Origin: Flammeovirgaceae bacterium UBA7330
GTDB taxonomy: Bacteria; Bacteroidota; Bacteroidia; Cytophagales; Cyclobacteriaceae
Direction: 5' to 3'
NCBI GenBank assembly: GCA_002471275.1
Contig: DKPQ01000010.1
Coordinates: forward strand, 87,106 to 151,105
Length of the DNA stretch: 64,000 nucleotides
The notes under the pieces are model-generated. The model was given only the letters and a program-made list of their open reading frames with translations. It did no database searches and was not told where the DNA came from. The position numbers were made by a program, and so were the translations under genes. This document shows positions 26,460 through 34,230 of this stretch, piece by piece. How positions within the stretch are numbered: the first letter of the stretch is position 1; each line of letters starts with the position of its first letter.

Positions 26460-27082
26460 TCCCCTATTTTCACAAAACCCCCGGGTGGCTCATGAAATGG
26501 TTTCCTTCCATGACCTGGCAGAGACCTGCATCAGAGAAATCCATTTATTTAACCTTTGATGACGGCCCCATCCCCCAGGTGACTCCATATGTATTGGATG
26601 TACTTACTAAGTATGATGCTAAAGCCACTTTCTTTTGTGTGGGGGATAATATCAGAAAGCACCCGGATGTTTTTCAGGCAGTATTGAAAGCCGGACAATC
26701 TGTTGGTAATCATACCTACCATCACCTGAATGGATGGAATACGCCTACCCATAAGTTTTGGACAGACATAGAAGCTTGCAAAACTGTAATGGAAGCCCAT
26801 GGCGCTGAATCCAGGTTGTTCAGGCCTCCACATGGAAGGATTCGAAAAGAGCAGAGAATACAAGTGGAGCAGGAATATGAGATTATTATGTGGAGTCATC
26901 TTTCGGGTGACTTTGATCCGGGTTTGAATGTAGGTCAGTCAGCAAAATCGATGAAGTCTGCTGCGGAGGGTTCCATTTTGGTTTTTCATGATAGTATCAA
27001 AGCAGCATACAACCTAAAGAAACTGTTACCTGAAATAATGAGTTATTTTTCTGATCAGGGATTCGAATTTAAATCACTTTAG
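26456..27082 (+). CDS. Polysaccharide deacetylase family protein (NodB domain)
   Basis: A 208-residue NodB-fold carbohydrate esterase: catalytic base and metal Asp in YLTFDDGPIPQ, zinc ligands in GNHTYHHLNGW, RPPHGRIR, and a C-terminal LVFHDSIKA. It removes acetyl groups from amino sugars in peptidoglycan or polysaccharide. There is no signal peptide, which is unusual for a wall-acting enzyme; a cytosolic lipid- or precursor-linked substrate is possible. It overlaps the phosphatase gene by 4 bases. Confidence 0.88.
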   Translation: MIPYFHKTPGWLMKWFPSMTWQRPASEKSIYLTFDDGPIPQVTPYVLDVLTKYDAKATFFCVGDNIRKHPDVFQAVLKAGQSVGNHTYHHLNGWNTPTHKFWTDIEACKTVMEAHGAESRLFRPPHGRIRKEQRIQVEQEYEIIMWSHLSGDFDPGLNVGQSAKSMKSAAEGSILVFHDSIKAAYNLKKLLPEIMSYFSDQGFEFKSL

Positions 27083-27084
27083 AT

Positions 27085-27858
27085 ATGCAATTAGCAGATA
27101 GTCATGCACATATTTATTTAGAGCAGTTTGATGAAGATCAGGAAGATGTGATAGCGCGTGCTCAGGAGGCAGCTATCCACAAGATTTATATGCCCAATAT
27201 TGATCATACATCCATCGATAGGATGCTGGAAACAGCGGCGAAGTATCCGGGCTACTGCATTCCCATGATGGGTTTACATCCCTGTTCGGTGGATAAGAAG
27301 TTTGAAAAAGAGCTCTATATCGTGGAGGAGTGGCTTTCAAAAAGTGATCAGTTCGTTGCCGTGGGCGAAATTGGTACAGACCTGTATTGGGATAAAACAT
27401 TTTTTGACCAACAAAAAGAAGCTTTTCGAATCCAGTGTGATCTGGCCATCAAACATGATTTCCCTATTGTGATCCACTGCAGGGAGTCATTGGATGAAAA
27501 TATTGAGCTGGTAGAGGAATTTGGAGGAAAGGGACTTCGTGGAGTGTTCCATTGTTTTTCAGGAACCATTGAGCAAGCAAAAAAAATTATAGATCTCGGG
27601 TTTTATCTGGGAATTGGAGGAGTAGCAACCTTTAAAAATGGAGGGTTGGTGGAGCTGTTGCCTGAGATTCCTTTGGAAAGCATTGTATTAGAGACAGATA
27701 GCCCTTATCTGGCACCCACTCCTTTGAGAGGTAAAAGAAATGAACCCTCATTTATCACGCATGTTGCAGAAAAAATAGCCCATGCAAAGGATCAGGATAT
27801 TGAAAAAATTGGAGAAATTGCAACTCGAAATACAGCGACCCTGTTTAAAGGCCATTGA
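27085..27858 (+). CDS. TatD-family metal-dependent DNase/hydrolase
   Basis: A 257-residue TIM-barrel hydrolase with TatD signatures: SHAHIYLEQF (HxH), VAVGEIGTDLYWD, IVIHCRES, FHCFSGTIEQAKKII and LETDSPYLAPTPLRG. TatD proteins are 3'-5' exonucleases or D-tyrosyl-tRNA hydrolase-like enzymes. The gene starts 2 bases after the deacetylase stop and its end overlaps the asparaginase start. Confidence 0.9.
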   Translation: MQLADSHAHIYLEQFDEDQEDVIARAQEAAIHKIYMPNIDHTSIDRMLETAAKYPGYCIPMMGLHPCSVDKKFEKELYIVEEWLSKSDQFVAVGEIGTDLYWDKTFFDQQKEAFRIQCDLAIKHDFPIVIHCRESLDENIELVEEFGGKGLRGVFHCFSGTIEQAKKIIDLGFYLGIGGVATFKNGGLVELLPEIPLESIVLETDSPYLAPTPLRGKRNEPSFITHVAEKIAHAKDQDIEKIGEIATRNTATLFKGH

Positions 27859-28922
27859 ATTACAAAATCGTAAATATACGGACCAGCGCTAAAGTTGATC
27901 CCAAAGACTCTGTATTGATCATTTATACAGGAGGTACTTTTGGAATGGCCTACGACAAGGACGGGTCGTTAGCTCCTTTCAATTTCGGGAGAGTGATCGA
28001 GATGATCCCGGAATTGAAAAGCCTTGAGCTCAGACTCACGGTGATTTCATTCCCAGAAGCGCGTGATTCGGCGAATATCCAGCATACGGATTGGGACAAT
28101 ATTGCTTATATCATCTATGAAAATTATTCTCAATATGATGGTTTTGTGGTCCTCCATGGCACGGATACGATGGCCTATACAGCGTCTGCATTGAGCTACA
28201 TGTTGAAAAATCTTAATAAGCCGGTGATTTTTACCGGCGCACAAATACCCATCGGATATATCAGGTCTGATGCACGGGAAAATTTATTGACGGCCCTGGA
28301 GATTGCTACAGCCAAGGAGAATGATCAACCTATCGTCAATGAGGTCTGTATTTATTTCAACCTGGTTTTGCTCAGAGGAAACAGGGCTTCAAAGATCAGG
28401 AGTAGCACCTTTGCTGCCTTCCAGACCAAAAATTACCCGGTATTAGCCGAATCCGGGATAAACATTGAATACAATCGTAGTTTCATGGCTCCTCACAAAC
28501 CCGATGCTAAAATCAAAATTGTACGGGGATTTGATGAAAATGTAGCGATTTTAAAAGTATTTCCATCCATCAGTGAGACGGTGGTCAAATGTTTCTTGAA
28601 TAGTAAAGGATTAAAAGGTGTGGTTCTGGAAACCTTTGGTTCTGGCAACACCATGAATTTTCCCTGGTTTTTGAAGCTGATAGAAAATGCATTGAAAAAA
28701 GATCTCATCATTTTCAATGTTAGCCAGTGCAGTGGGGGAGAAGTGTTGCAGGGCAGATATGAGACCAGTAAGCGCTTAAAAGAGCTCGGTGTGCTCGGAG
28801 GAGGTGATATTACAACTGAAGCAGCGATCACAAAAATGATGTTTCTTTTAGGCACTGAAAAGAATAAATCATTAGTTCGGAAAAAACTGATTAAGCCGCT
28901 GAATGGAGAGATGGATGAATGA
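27855..28922 (+). CDS. ansA: Type I L-asparaginase
   Basis: A 355-residue cytosolic asparaginase. Catalytic threonines are in IIYTGGTFGMAYD and LHGTDTMAYTASALSYML, with the downstream lysine region VIFTGAQIPIG. No signal peptide, so it is the cytoplasmic housekeeping type. The TTG start overlaps the tatD stop (ATTGA), and it closes the coupled run begun by the glycosyltransferase. Hydrolyses asparagine to aspartate and ammonia. Confidence 0.92.
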   Translation: MNYKIVNIRTSAKVDPKDSVLIIYTGGTFGMAYDKDGSLAPFNFGRVIEMIPELKSLELRLTVISFPEARDSANIQHTDWDNIAYIIYENYSQYDGFVVLHGTDTMAYTASALSYMLKNLNKPVIFTGAQIPIGYIRSDARENLLTALEIATAKENDQPIVNEVCIYFNLVLLRGNRASKIRSSTFAAFQTKNYPVLAESGINIEYNRSFMAPHKPDAKIKIVRGFDENVAILKVFPSISETVVKCFLNSKGLKGVVLETFGSGNTMNFPWFLKLIENALKKDLIIFNVSQCSGGEVLQGRYETSKRLKELGVLGGGDITTEAAITKMMFLLGTEKNKSLVRKKLIKPLNGEMDE

Positions 28923-29009
28923 TTCGATTTATTTGAATTTGAATTATTTGCATAAAGGTTTATTTATTGATTTATTTGTTGCCTTTGATTGACCTTTGGA
29001 AGGAATTTA

Positions 29010-29098
29010 GGAGAGGTGGCCGAGTGGTTGAAGGCGCACGCCTGGAAAGTGTGTATACTCTTCACGGGGTATCGAGGGTTCGAATCCCTCTCTCTCCG
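29010..29098 (+). tRNA. tRNA-Ser (GGA)
   Basis: An 89-base cloverleaf: acceptor GGAGAGG pairs with TCTCTCC, anticodon stem CACGC/GTGTG encloses CTGGAAA with anticodon GGA (29044-29046), and T stem GAGGG/CCCTC encloses TTCGAAT. A long variable arm (TATACTCTTCACGGGGTA) confirms a class II serine tRNA. The terminal CCA is not encoded. Decodes UCC and UCU. Confidence 0.97.
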
Positions 29099-29166
29099 CG
29101 AGTTCTCGAAAAGGATTATATTTACGGACTTTTAAAAACTTAACCGGAGACTACCAAAAACGAATT

Positions 29167-29979
29167 ATGAAAAAGTTATCTTTTGTTTGGATTGTTACTG
29201 TTGCTTTGACTTTTCTATCAGCAACACTTTATGCTCAAGATTCATCAGAATCAGATTCTGCTTCAGTATCTGAAACAATGGCGCCGGCTGAAGAGCCTGC
29301 AGTAGCTATTGCCGAAGAGATTGCTGTAGAAGAAGAGCAATCAGAATCATTTCACAATGTTGTTAAGCAACAATTTATCGATGGAGGTCCTGAATTTATG
29401 GGGATCGTTCTTTTGTGTTTGATTTTGGGATTGGCTGTAGCCATTGAAAGGATTATTACCTTGAACCTGGCCACTACCAACACTAAAAAATTATTGGCAA
29501 ATGTTGAAGAGGCACTTAGCACTGGCGGTGTTGAAGCTGCAAAAGAGGTTTGCAAAAACACAAGAGGACCTGTTGCTTCAATATTTGTACAAGGTATGAT
29601 GAGGATGTCTGAAGGTATTGAGATGGTTGAAAAATCAATTATTTCTTACGGATCAGTAGAAATGGGTAAACTAGAGCGAGGAATGGTTTGGATCTCTCTT
29701 TTCATCTCACTTGCTCCTATGCTTGGTTTCATGGGAACGGTAATTGGTATGATCGACGCTTTCGATGCCATCGCAGAAGCTGGAGACGTTTCTCCATCAC
29801 TTGTTGCATCTGGTATCAAGGTAGCCCTTTTGACCACAGTTGGTGGTTTGATCGTTGCGGTTATCCTGCAGTTGTTCTACAACTACCTGATTGCAAAAAT
29901 TGATTCATTGGTAAATAGCATGGAAGATGCTTCTATCACATTGGTAGATGTATTGGTAAAACACAACCTTGCTAAGTAA
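29167..29979 (+). CDS. exbB: MotA/TolQ/ExbB proton channel family protein
   Basis: A 270-residue ExbB-like protein with a cleavable signal-like N-terminus (ending LYAQ), an acidic Ala/Glu-rich periplasmic segment (residues about 25-62), and three membrane helices near 75-95, 175-200 and 215-240. The family motif region SLAPMLGFMGTVIGMIDAF is intact. With ExbD it forms the proton-driven motor that energises TonB-dependent outer-membrane transport. First gene of a four-gene operon. Confidence 0.93.
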   Translation: MKKLSFVWIVTVALTFLSATLYAQDSSESDSASVSETMAPAEEPAVAIAEEIAVEEEQSESFHNVVKQQFIDGGPEFMGIVLLCLILGLAVAIERIITLNLATTNTKKLLANVEEALSTGGVEAAKEVCKNTRGPVASIFVQGMMRMSEGIEMVEKSIISYGSVEMGKLERGMVWISLFISLAPMLGFMGTVIGMIDAFDAIAEAGDVSPSLVASGIKVALLTTVGGLIVAVILQLFYNYLIAKIDSLVNSMEDASITLVDVLVKHNLAK

Positions 29980-30008
29980 TAAGCTATTCACCTTTAAAAT
30001 AAGATATT

Positions 30009-30308
30009 ATGGTTGATATAGGTCTGATCGTAGCATATGTATTGATTGTACTGTGCGCACTATCTGCAATACTGATCCCTTTGGTTCAGTCTTTCAGCGA
30101 TCCTAAATCATTGGTGAAATCAGGAATAGGTCTGGGAGCCGTCTTGGTAGTCTTCCTGGTTGGATATACCCTGGCGGGCAGTGATTCTACTGGAACCACG
30201 GAATCCACATCCAAATTGGTTGGAGCAGGAATTATTTCCATGTATATTTTTGTTCTTATCGCAATAGTAGGTATATTTTTCACAGAGATTTCTAAGTTGT
30301 TTAAATAA
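30009..30308 (+). CDS. Small membrane protein between exbB and exbD
   Basis: A 99-residue protein with three hydrophobic helices (about 6-27, 40-55, 75-95) and a short polar Ser/Thr loop (GSDSTGTTESTS). It lies 29 bases after exbB and its stop overlaps the exbD start by one base. Equivalent short membrane genes occupy this slot in other Bacteroidota ExbB operons, suggesting an accessory subunit of the motor. No biochemical function is established. Confidence 0.78.
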   Translation: MVDIGLIVAYVLIVLCALSAILIPLVQSFSDPKSLVKSGIGLGAVLVVFLVGYTLAGSDSTGTTESTSKLVGAGIISMYIFVLIAIVGIFFTEISKLFK

Positions 30309-30940
30309 TGGCGAGATCAAAAAACAGAAAACCTGCAGAGGTTAGTTCAGGCTCCATGGCGGATATCGCTTTCCTTTTGTTGATATTCTTTTTGGTTACT
30401 ACAACCATCGCGAATGACAAAGGAATTCTGATCTCTTTGCCACCAAAGCCTGATCCTAATGAGCCACCACCGGTTGTTGAGAAAAACGACAAGAATATTT
30501 ATGCTATTCTTGCCAATTCTCAGGATAAACTGTTGGTGGAGAGTGAGCCGTACGAAGGTACGATGGAGGAGTTGACAGAAGACATCAAAAAATTCGTCCT
30601 CAATTTCGGGAAGCCCGGAGAAGAAGGGGTTGCTGTATATAACAGCCTGCCTTCCAGTCTGAAAAGCTACATCAATAGCAATGGGCGTGATCCAGCATCA
30701 TCAGATGACCCGATAGAGGCTGTGGTGTCTTTTAAAGCCAACAGGGGTACTACCTATGAGTTGTATATCAATGTCCTTGATGCTGTTTACAAAGCATACG
30801 ATGAAATCTATGCAGAAAGGGCCGGACTGACGGTAGAAGAGTGGCTTACACTTGATAAGAGTAAGGATGCTCAGAGAGAAATCTACGCTCAGGCCCGTGA
30901 AGGTATAGGAAGGAATATTTCAATTGCTGAACCGAATTAA
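30308..30940 (+). CDS. exbD: ExbD/TolR-family biopolymer transport protein
   Basis: A 210-residue ExbD: short basic N-terminus, one membrane helix with the conserved acidic residue in SSGSMADIAFLLLIFFLVTT, and a large periplasmic domain longer than the usual 140-residue family size. The extra C-terminal 70 residues (after the YELYINVLDAVYKAYDEIY strand-helix) resemble the longer ExbD type found in Bacteroidota. It couples proton flow through ExbB to TonB. The second, shorter exbD follows by 2 bases. Confidence 0.92.
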   Translation: MARSKNRKPAEVSSGSMADIAFLLLIFFLVTTTIANDKGILISLPPKPDPNEPPPVVEKNDKNIYAILANSQDKLLVESEPYEGTMEELTEDIKKFVLNFGKPGEEGVAVYNSLPSSLKSYINSNGRDPASSDDPIEAVVSFKANRGTTYELYINVLDAVYKAYDEIYAERAGLTVEEWLTLDKSKDAQREIYAQAREGIGRNISIAEPN

Positions 30941-30942
30941 TT

Positions 30943-31404
30943 ATGTCTAAGTTTAAGAAAAGTTCAAGTACCTCAAACGATATACCAACTGCAGCACTTC
31001 CGGATATCATCTTTATGCTACTTTTCTTCTTTATGGTGACAACCGTAATGAGGGAAACAGATATTCTGGTGAAGCAGCAGCTGCCGAGAGCTACACAATT
31101 GACTAAAATCGAACGTAAGTCTCTGGTGAGCTACATTTATATTGGTGAGCCGAAAAATCCAAGTCTTTATGGTACCGAACCCAGGGTTCAAACCAATGAT
31201 GTATTTATCGAACCTACTGATATCATTCAGTTTGTGAATCAGGAGAAAGATAAATTATCTGAGGTGGAAAGAGATCAGATCACAATGTCTTTAAAAGGTG
31301 ATATTGAGATTAAGATGGGTATAGTTTCCGACGTGCAGCAACAGCTAAGAGAAGCAAACGCACGAAAGGTTTTATATAGTTCGATCAAAAGATTAGATAA
31401 CTAA
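30943..31404 (+). CDS. ExbD/TolR-family protein, second copy
   Basis: A 153-residue ExbD paralogue with the membrane helix TAALPDIIFMLLFFFMVTT carrying the conserved Asp, and a periplasmic domain. The two ExbD proteins are clearly diverged, so they are ancient paralogues and may form a heteromeric motor. It ends the operon; a strong terminator lies directly after the stop. Confidence 0.92.
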   Translation: MSKFKKSSSTSNDIPTAALPDIIFMLLFFFMVTTVMRETDILVKQQLPRATQLTKIERKSLVSYIYIGEPKNPSLYGTEPRVQTNDVFIEPTDIIQFVNQEKDKLSEVERDQITMSLKGDIEIKMGIVSDVQQQLREANARKVLYSSIKRLDN

Positions 31405-31434
31405 AAAAAAGCCTCCGCAAGGAGGCTTTTTTTT
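31403..31434 (+). terminator. Intrinsic terminator after the exbB-exbD operon
   Basis: An A-run plus GCCTCC pairs with GGAGGC plus a T-run across a GCAA (GNRA) tetraloop, giving up to 14 bp of stem and eight Ts. The symmetric A/T tracts also permit termination of the convergent lipoprotein gene, whose stop is only 4 bases further on. Confidence 0.92.
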
Positions 31435-31437
31435 ATA

Positions 31438-31866
31438 TCAATTTGAGAGTTTTTCCTTTTGATCCTCCAGCCATTTTTTGGATTCTTCTGTGAGTTGAGT
31501 AATATCCTCATTAATTTCCTCTCCTGTATCATCTATTTCGTCTTCCAGCTCTTTAATGCCTTGCTGAGAGGATTTTTTCACCTCATCCATTAGAGAAGTT
31601 ACTTTATTTCTTTCAGATTTTAATTTTGATACTGCCTCTGACACCTGCTCCCTGGCTTCTTCGCCAAGTTCTTCAGACTGGTCAGTGAGCTCATCAATCT
31701 TACCATCTAGCTTTGTTTTTAAATCGTTTAATTGCTGATTTAGCATTTCTTTCTTTTGCTTCATCTCAGACTCCACTGAGTCTTTTTCTTTTGTTGAATT
31801 TTCACATGCAGACGCTAAAACTAACGCGCATACCACTATAATTGAATATAATTTGTTCGTAATCAT
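31438..31866 (-). CDS. Lipoprotein with long coiled coil
   Basis: A 142-residue protein with a lipoprotein signal ending at LASAC (C21) and a mature part that is almost entirely a charged helix rich in Glu, Lys and Gln (KKEMLNQQLNDLKTKLDGKI). It resembles small Bacteroidota lipoproteins of unknown role that may brace the envelope. It shares the terminator region with the exbD operon and follows the ArsC-like gene by 17 bases. Confidence 0.75.
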   Translation of the reverse strand: MITNKLYSIIVVCALVLASACENSTKEKDSVESEMKQKKEMLNQQLNDLKTKLDGKIDELTDQSEELGEEAREQVSEAVSKLKSERNKVTSLMDEVKKSSQQGIKELEDEIDDTGEEINEDITQLTEESKKWLEDQKEKLSN

Positions 31867-31883
31867 GATTGTGTTTTGTTGGT

Positions 31884-32237
31884 TTAAAATTGCTCTTTAA
31901 TGAGGTTGAGCGGAGAATCGACAAAAAATGACCTTTCCCGAGACAGGACAAAGGGTGTATTTAGCAATTCGGGTTGGTTTCTTAGCAATTTCAATATTTC
32001 TTCAGACGTGAAATCATCTTCGACTTTTTTATCTGTTCTTAGCAGTTTTGTAATGTCCACATCCAACATATTAGCAGCTTCTACCAATTGAGTTTCGGTA
32101 AGCATGTCTTTACTGACATCTTGTTCATTTATAGAGATCGATCTTAGCGTACGAAGATATCCCGCAGCTTCACGATCCTGTATATCGCTACTGTTATAGA
32201 TCAATAGATATTCGTTGCTGTTTAATGCCAAGCTCAT
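31884..32237 (-). CDS. ArsC/Spx-like thioredoxin-fold protein lacking the active cysteine
   Basis: From ATG 32237, 117 residues. The ArsC/Spx outline is clear: N-terminal LLIYNSSDIQDREAAGYL replaces the family's IY-NPRCSKSR, then TETQLVEAANMLDVDITKLLRTD, FTSEEILKLLRNQPELLNTP and a final ERSFFVDSP. The catalytic cysteine is replaced by Asp, so redox or arsenate activity is not expected. Spx-like proteins can act by protein binding, for example to RNA polymerase. ATGs at 32261 and 32264 are possible earlier starts. Confidence 0.75.
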   Translation of the reverse strand: MSLALNSNEYLLIYNSSDIQDREAAGYLRTLRSISINEQDVSKDMLTETQLVEAANMLDVDITKLLRTDKKVEDDFTSEEILKLLRNQPELLNTPFVLSRERSFFVDSPLNLIKEQF

Positions 32238-32315
32238 ACTTACTAAACAGGCCTTCCACATCATTGTTTATGATTATTTTTATTTTTTAATTAGATCTAG
32301 CCTTTTTAGTCACTC

Positions 32316-34223
32316 ATGATCAACATACACTTGTCAAATCAATTACTTTGCCTTTTTATAGGAGTTGTCGTATCACTGGTATTCAATTCCTGCAACAGAT
32401 TACCAGATACATATGATACCATAAGTCCGAATGTTGCTTTTTCTTTTACCCTTACAGTCAATGAAAGTTCTTCCCCTGTCTATACCATCCAATACAAGGG
32501 AAAGGAGGTCATTCAACCTTCTCTTTTGGGTTTGGAGATCGATGGCAACAGAGTTAAGGAAGGCCTTGCTGTCAGGGAGGTGGAAACAAAGTCCGTGTCA
32601 GGGGATTGGAAGCCAGTCTACGGAGAAAGAAACCAATACCCGGATAATTATGCGGAAGCGCTATATGAGCTGACAGGCTACGAAAAACCCATCAGATTGC
32701 GGGTAAGGGCATACAACGAGGGCGTGGCGTTCCGATATGAACTTCCTGAAGTGAGTGCTCCATTAACTGTAAACAGTGAGTTAACTGAATTTTCCGTTCC
32801 TGTTACATCCAGCTTATGGGCATCGCATCGCGCTCAAAGTGAAATCATGGAAATGGGTGTTTCAGAAATTGAGGAGATCGTCGAGAGACCTCTGTTGATA
32901 CAGCCTGAAGAAAACCTGTTCCTGGCTATAGGAGAAGCTGCCCTTGTAAATTTTGCCCGAATGAAACTTTCAAAAAAAGCCGGAGGTACTTTAGTAGCAT
33001 CCCTCGAGGGCGAAGCTGTAATGAACAAATCGTTTTCAACGCCATGGAGGTTTGTTATGGCAGGGGAGACCCCTGGTCAGATTTTGGAGAACAACTATTT
33101 GTTGCTGAATCTCAACGAACCAAATAAGTTGGATGACACCTCATGGATCAGGCCAGGTAAAGTAATTCGTGAGGTAACATTAACTACCCGTGGTGGTATG
33201 GCATGTGTGGATTTTGCAGTAAAGCACAACCTGGAGTATATCGAGTTTGATGCCGGATGGTATGGAAATGAATATGATGATGCTTCAGATGCCACTACGA
33301 TTACTGTGGATCCAAAGCGATCTAAAGGACCCCTCGATTTATTGGCTGTGATTGAGTATGCCAAATCAAAGGATATTGGCGTGATCTTATATGTCAACAG
33401 AAGGGCATTGGAAAAGCAGCTGGATGAAGTGTTACCACTTCTTAGCTCGTGGGGAGTAAGTGGAATTAAGTACGGTTTTGTCAACGTAGGGCCACAGGAA
33501 TGGACCAGCTGGTTGCATGATGCTGTAAGAAAAGCGGCTGAGCACAAATTGATGATTGATGTCCATGACGAATACCGACCCACCGGATATTCAAGAACCT
33601 ATCCCAACTTTATGACTCAGGAAGGTATCCGGGGTGATGAAGAGTCACCAACCAACTCCATGGTTTTGAAGACGCTATTTACCCGGATGATTGCTGGAGC
33701 AGGAGACCATACCAACTGCTATTTTGCTCCACGGGTAGATGAAACCATGGGGTCGCATGCTTCGCAGCTGGCCAAGTCAGTGATTATTTATAGTCCATGG
33801 CAGTTTCTCTACTGGTATGATCGTCCGAAAGGGTCACGCCCGGGTGATGAAGGCGCTGGTGGAAGTAAATCCTTTATTCAGGAGGTGCCGGAGCTGGCTT
33901 TCTTTGATGCACTACCAACCGTTTGGGACGATACCAAAGTCCTTGAGGGCTATCCTGGTAAATATGCTACAGTGGCTAGAAAATCGGGGGGCGATTGGTT
34001 TGTTGGGGTTTTAAATGGGGAGGAAAGCAGAACGTTTGGGGTCCCGCTGCAATTCCTGGATCAGGGCGATAAATATTTGGCCACTATTTATTCAGACGAT
34101 GCTTCTGTAGCAACAATAACGAAAGTGAAAATTAAAGAACAAGAAGTCAGTGCCAAAGATATTCTGAAGTTTGATGTAAAAAAGAGCAATGGACTTGCCA
34201 TCCATATTCGGAAAGTGAATTAA
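32316..34223 (+). CDS. Glycoside hydrolase family 97 lipoprotein
   Basis: A 635-residue GH97 enzyme with a lipoprotein signal (C26, VFNSC), an N-terminal beta-sandwich to about residue 280, a TIM barrel (EFDAGWYG near 312, then GIKYGFVN at 383-390) and a C-terminal beta domain. The retaining GH97 nucleophile Asp site reads Gly387 here, while VHDEYRPTG and RTYPNFMTQEG near 415-440 keep the acidic residues of the inverting, SusB-type group. So an inverting alpha-glucosidase acting at the cell surface is favoured. No SusCD partner genes lie next to it. Confidence 0.86.
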   Translation: MINIHLSNQLLCLFIGVVVSLVFNSCNRLPDTYDTISPNVAFSFTLTVNESSSPVYTIQYKGKEVIQPSLLGLEIDGNRVKEGLAVREVETKSVSGDWKPVYGERNQYPDNYAEALYELTGYEKPIRLRVRAYNEGVAFRYELPEVSAPLTVNSELTEFSVPVTSSLWASHRAQSEIMEMGVSEIEEIVERPLLIQPEENLFLAIGEAALVNFARMKLSKKAGGTLVASLEGEAVMNKSFSTPWRFVMAGETPGQILENNYLLLNLNEPNKLDDTSWIRPGKVIREVTLTTRGGMACVDFAVKHNLEYIEFDAGWYGNEYDDASDATTITVDPKRSKGPLDLLAVIEYAKSKDIGVILYVNRRALEKQLDEVLPLLSSWGVSGIKYGFVNVGPQEWTSWLHDAVRKAAEHKLMIDVHDEYRPTGYSRTYPNFMTQEGIRGDEESPTNSMVLKTLFTRMIAGAGDHTNCYFAPRVDETMGSHASQLAKSVIIYSPWQFLYWYDRPKGSRPGDEGAGGSKSFIQEVPELAFFDALPTVWDDTKVLEGYPGKYATVARKSGGDWFVGVLNGEESRTFGVPLQFLDQGDKYLATIYSDDASVATITKVKIKEQEVSAKDILKFDVKKSNGLAIHIRKVN

Positions 34224-34230
34224 AATCAAC

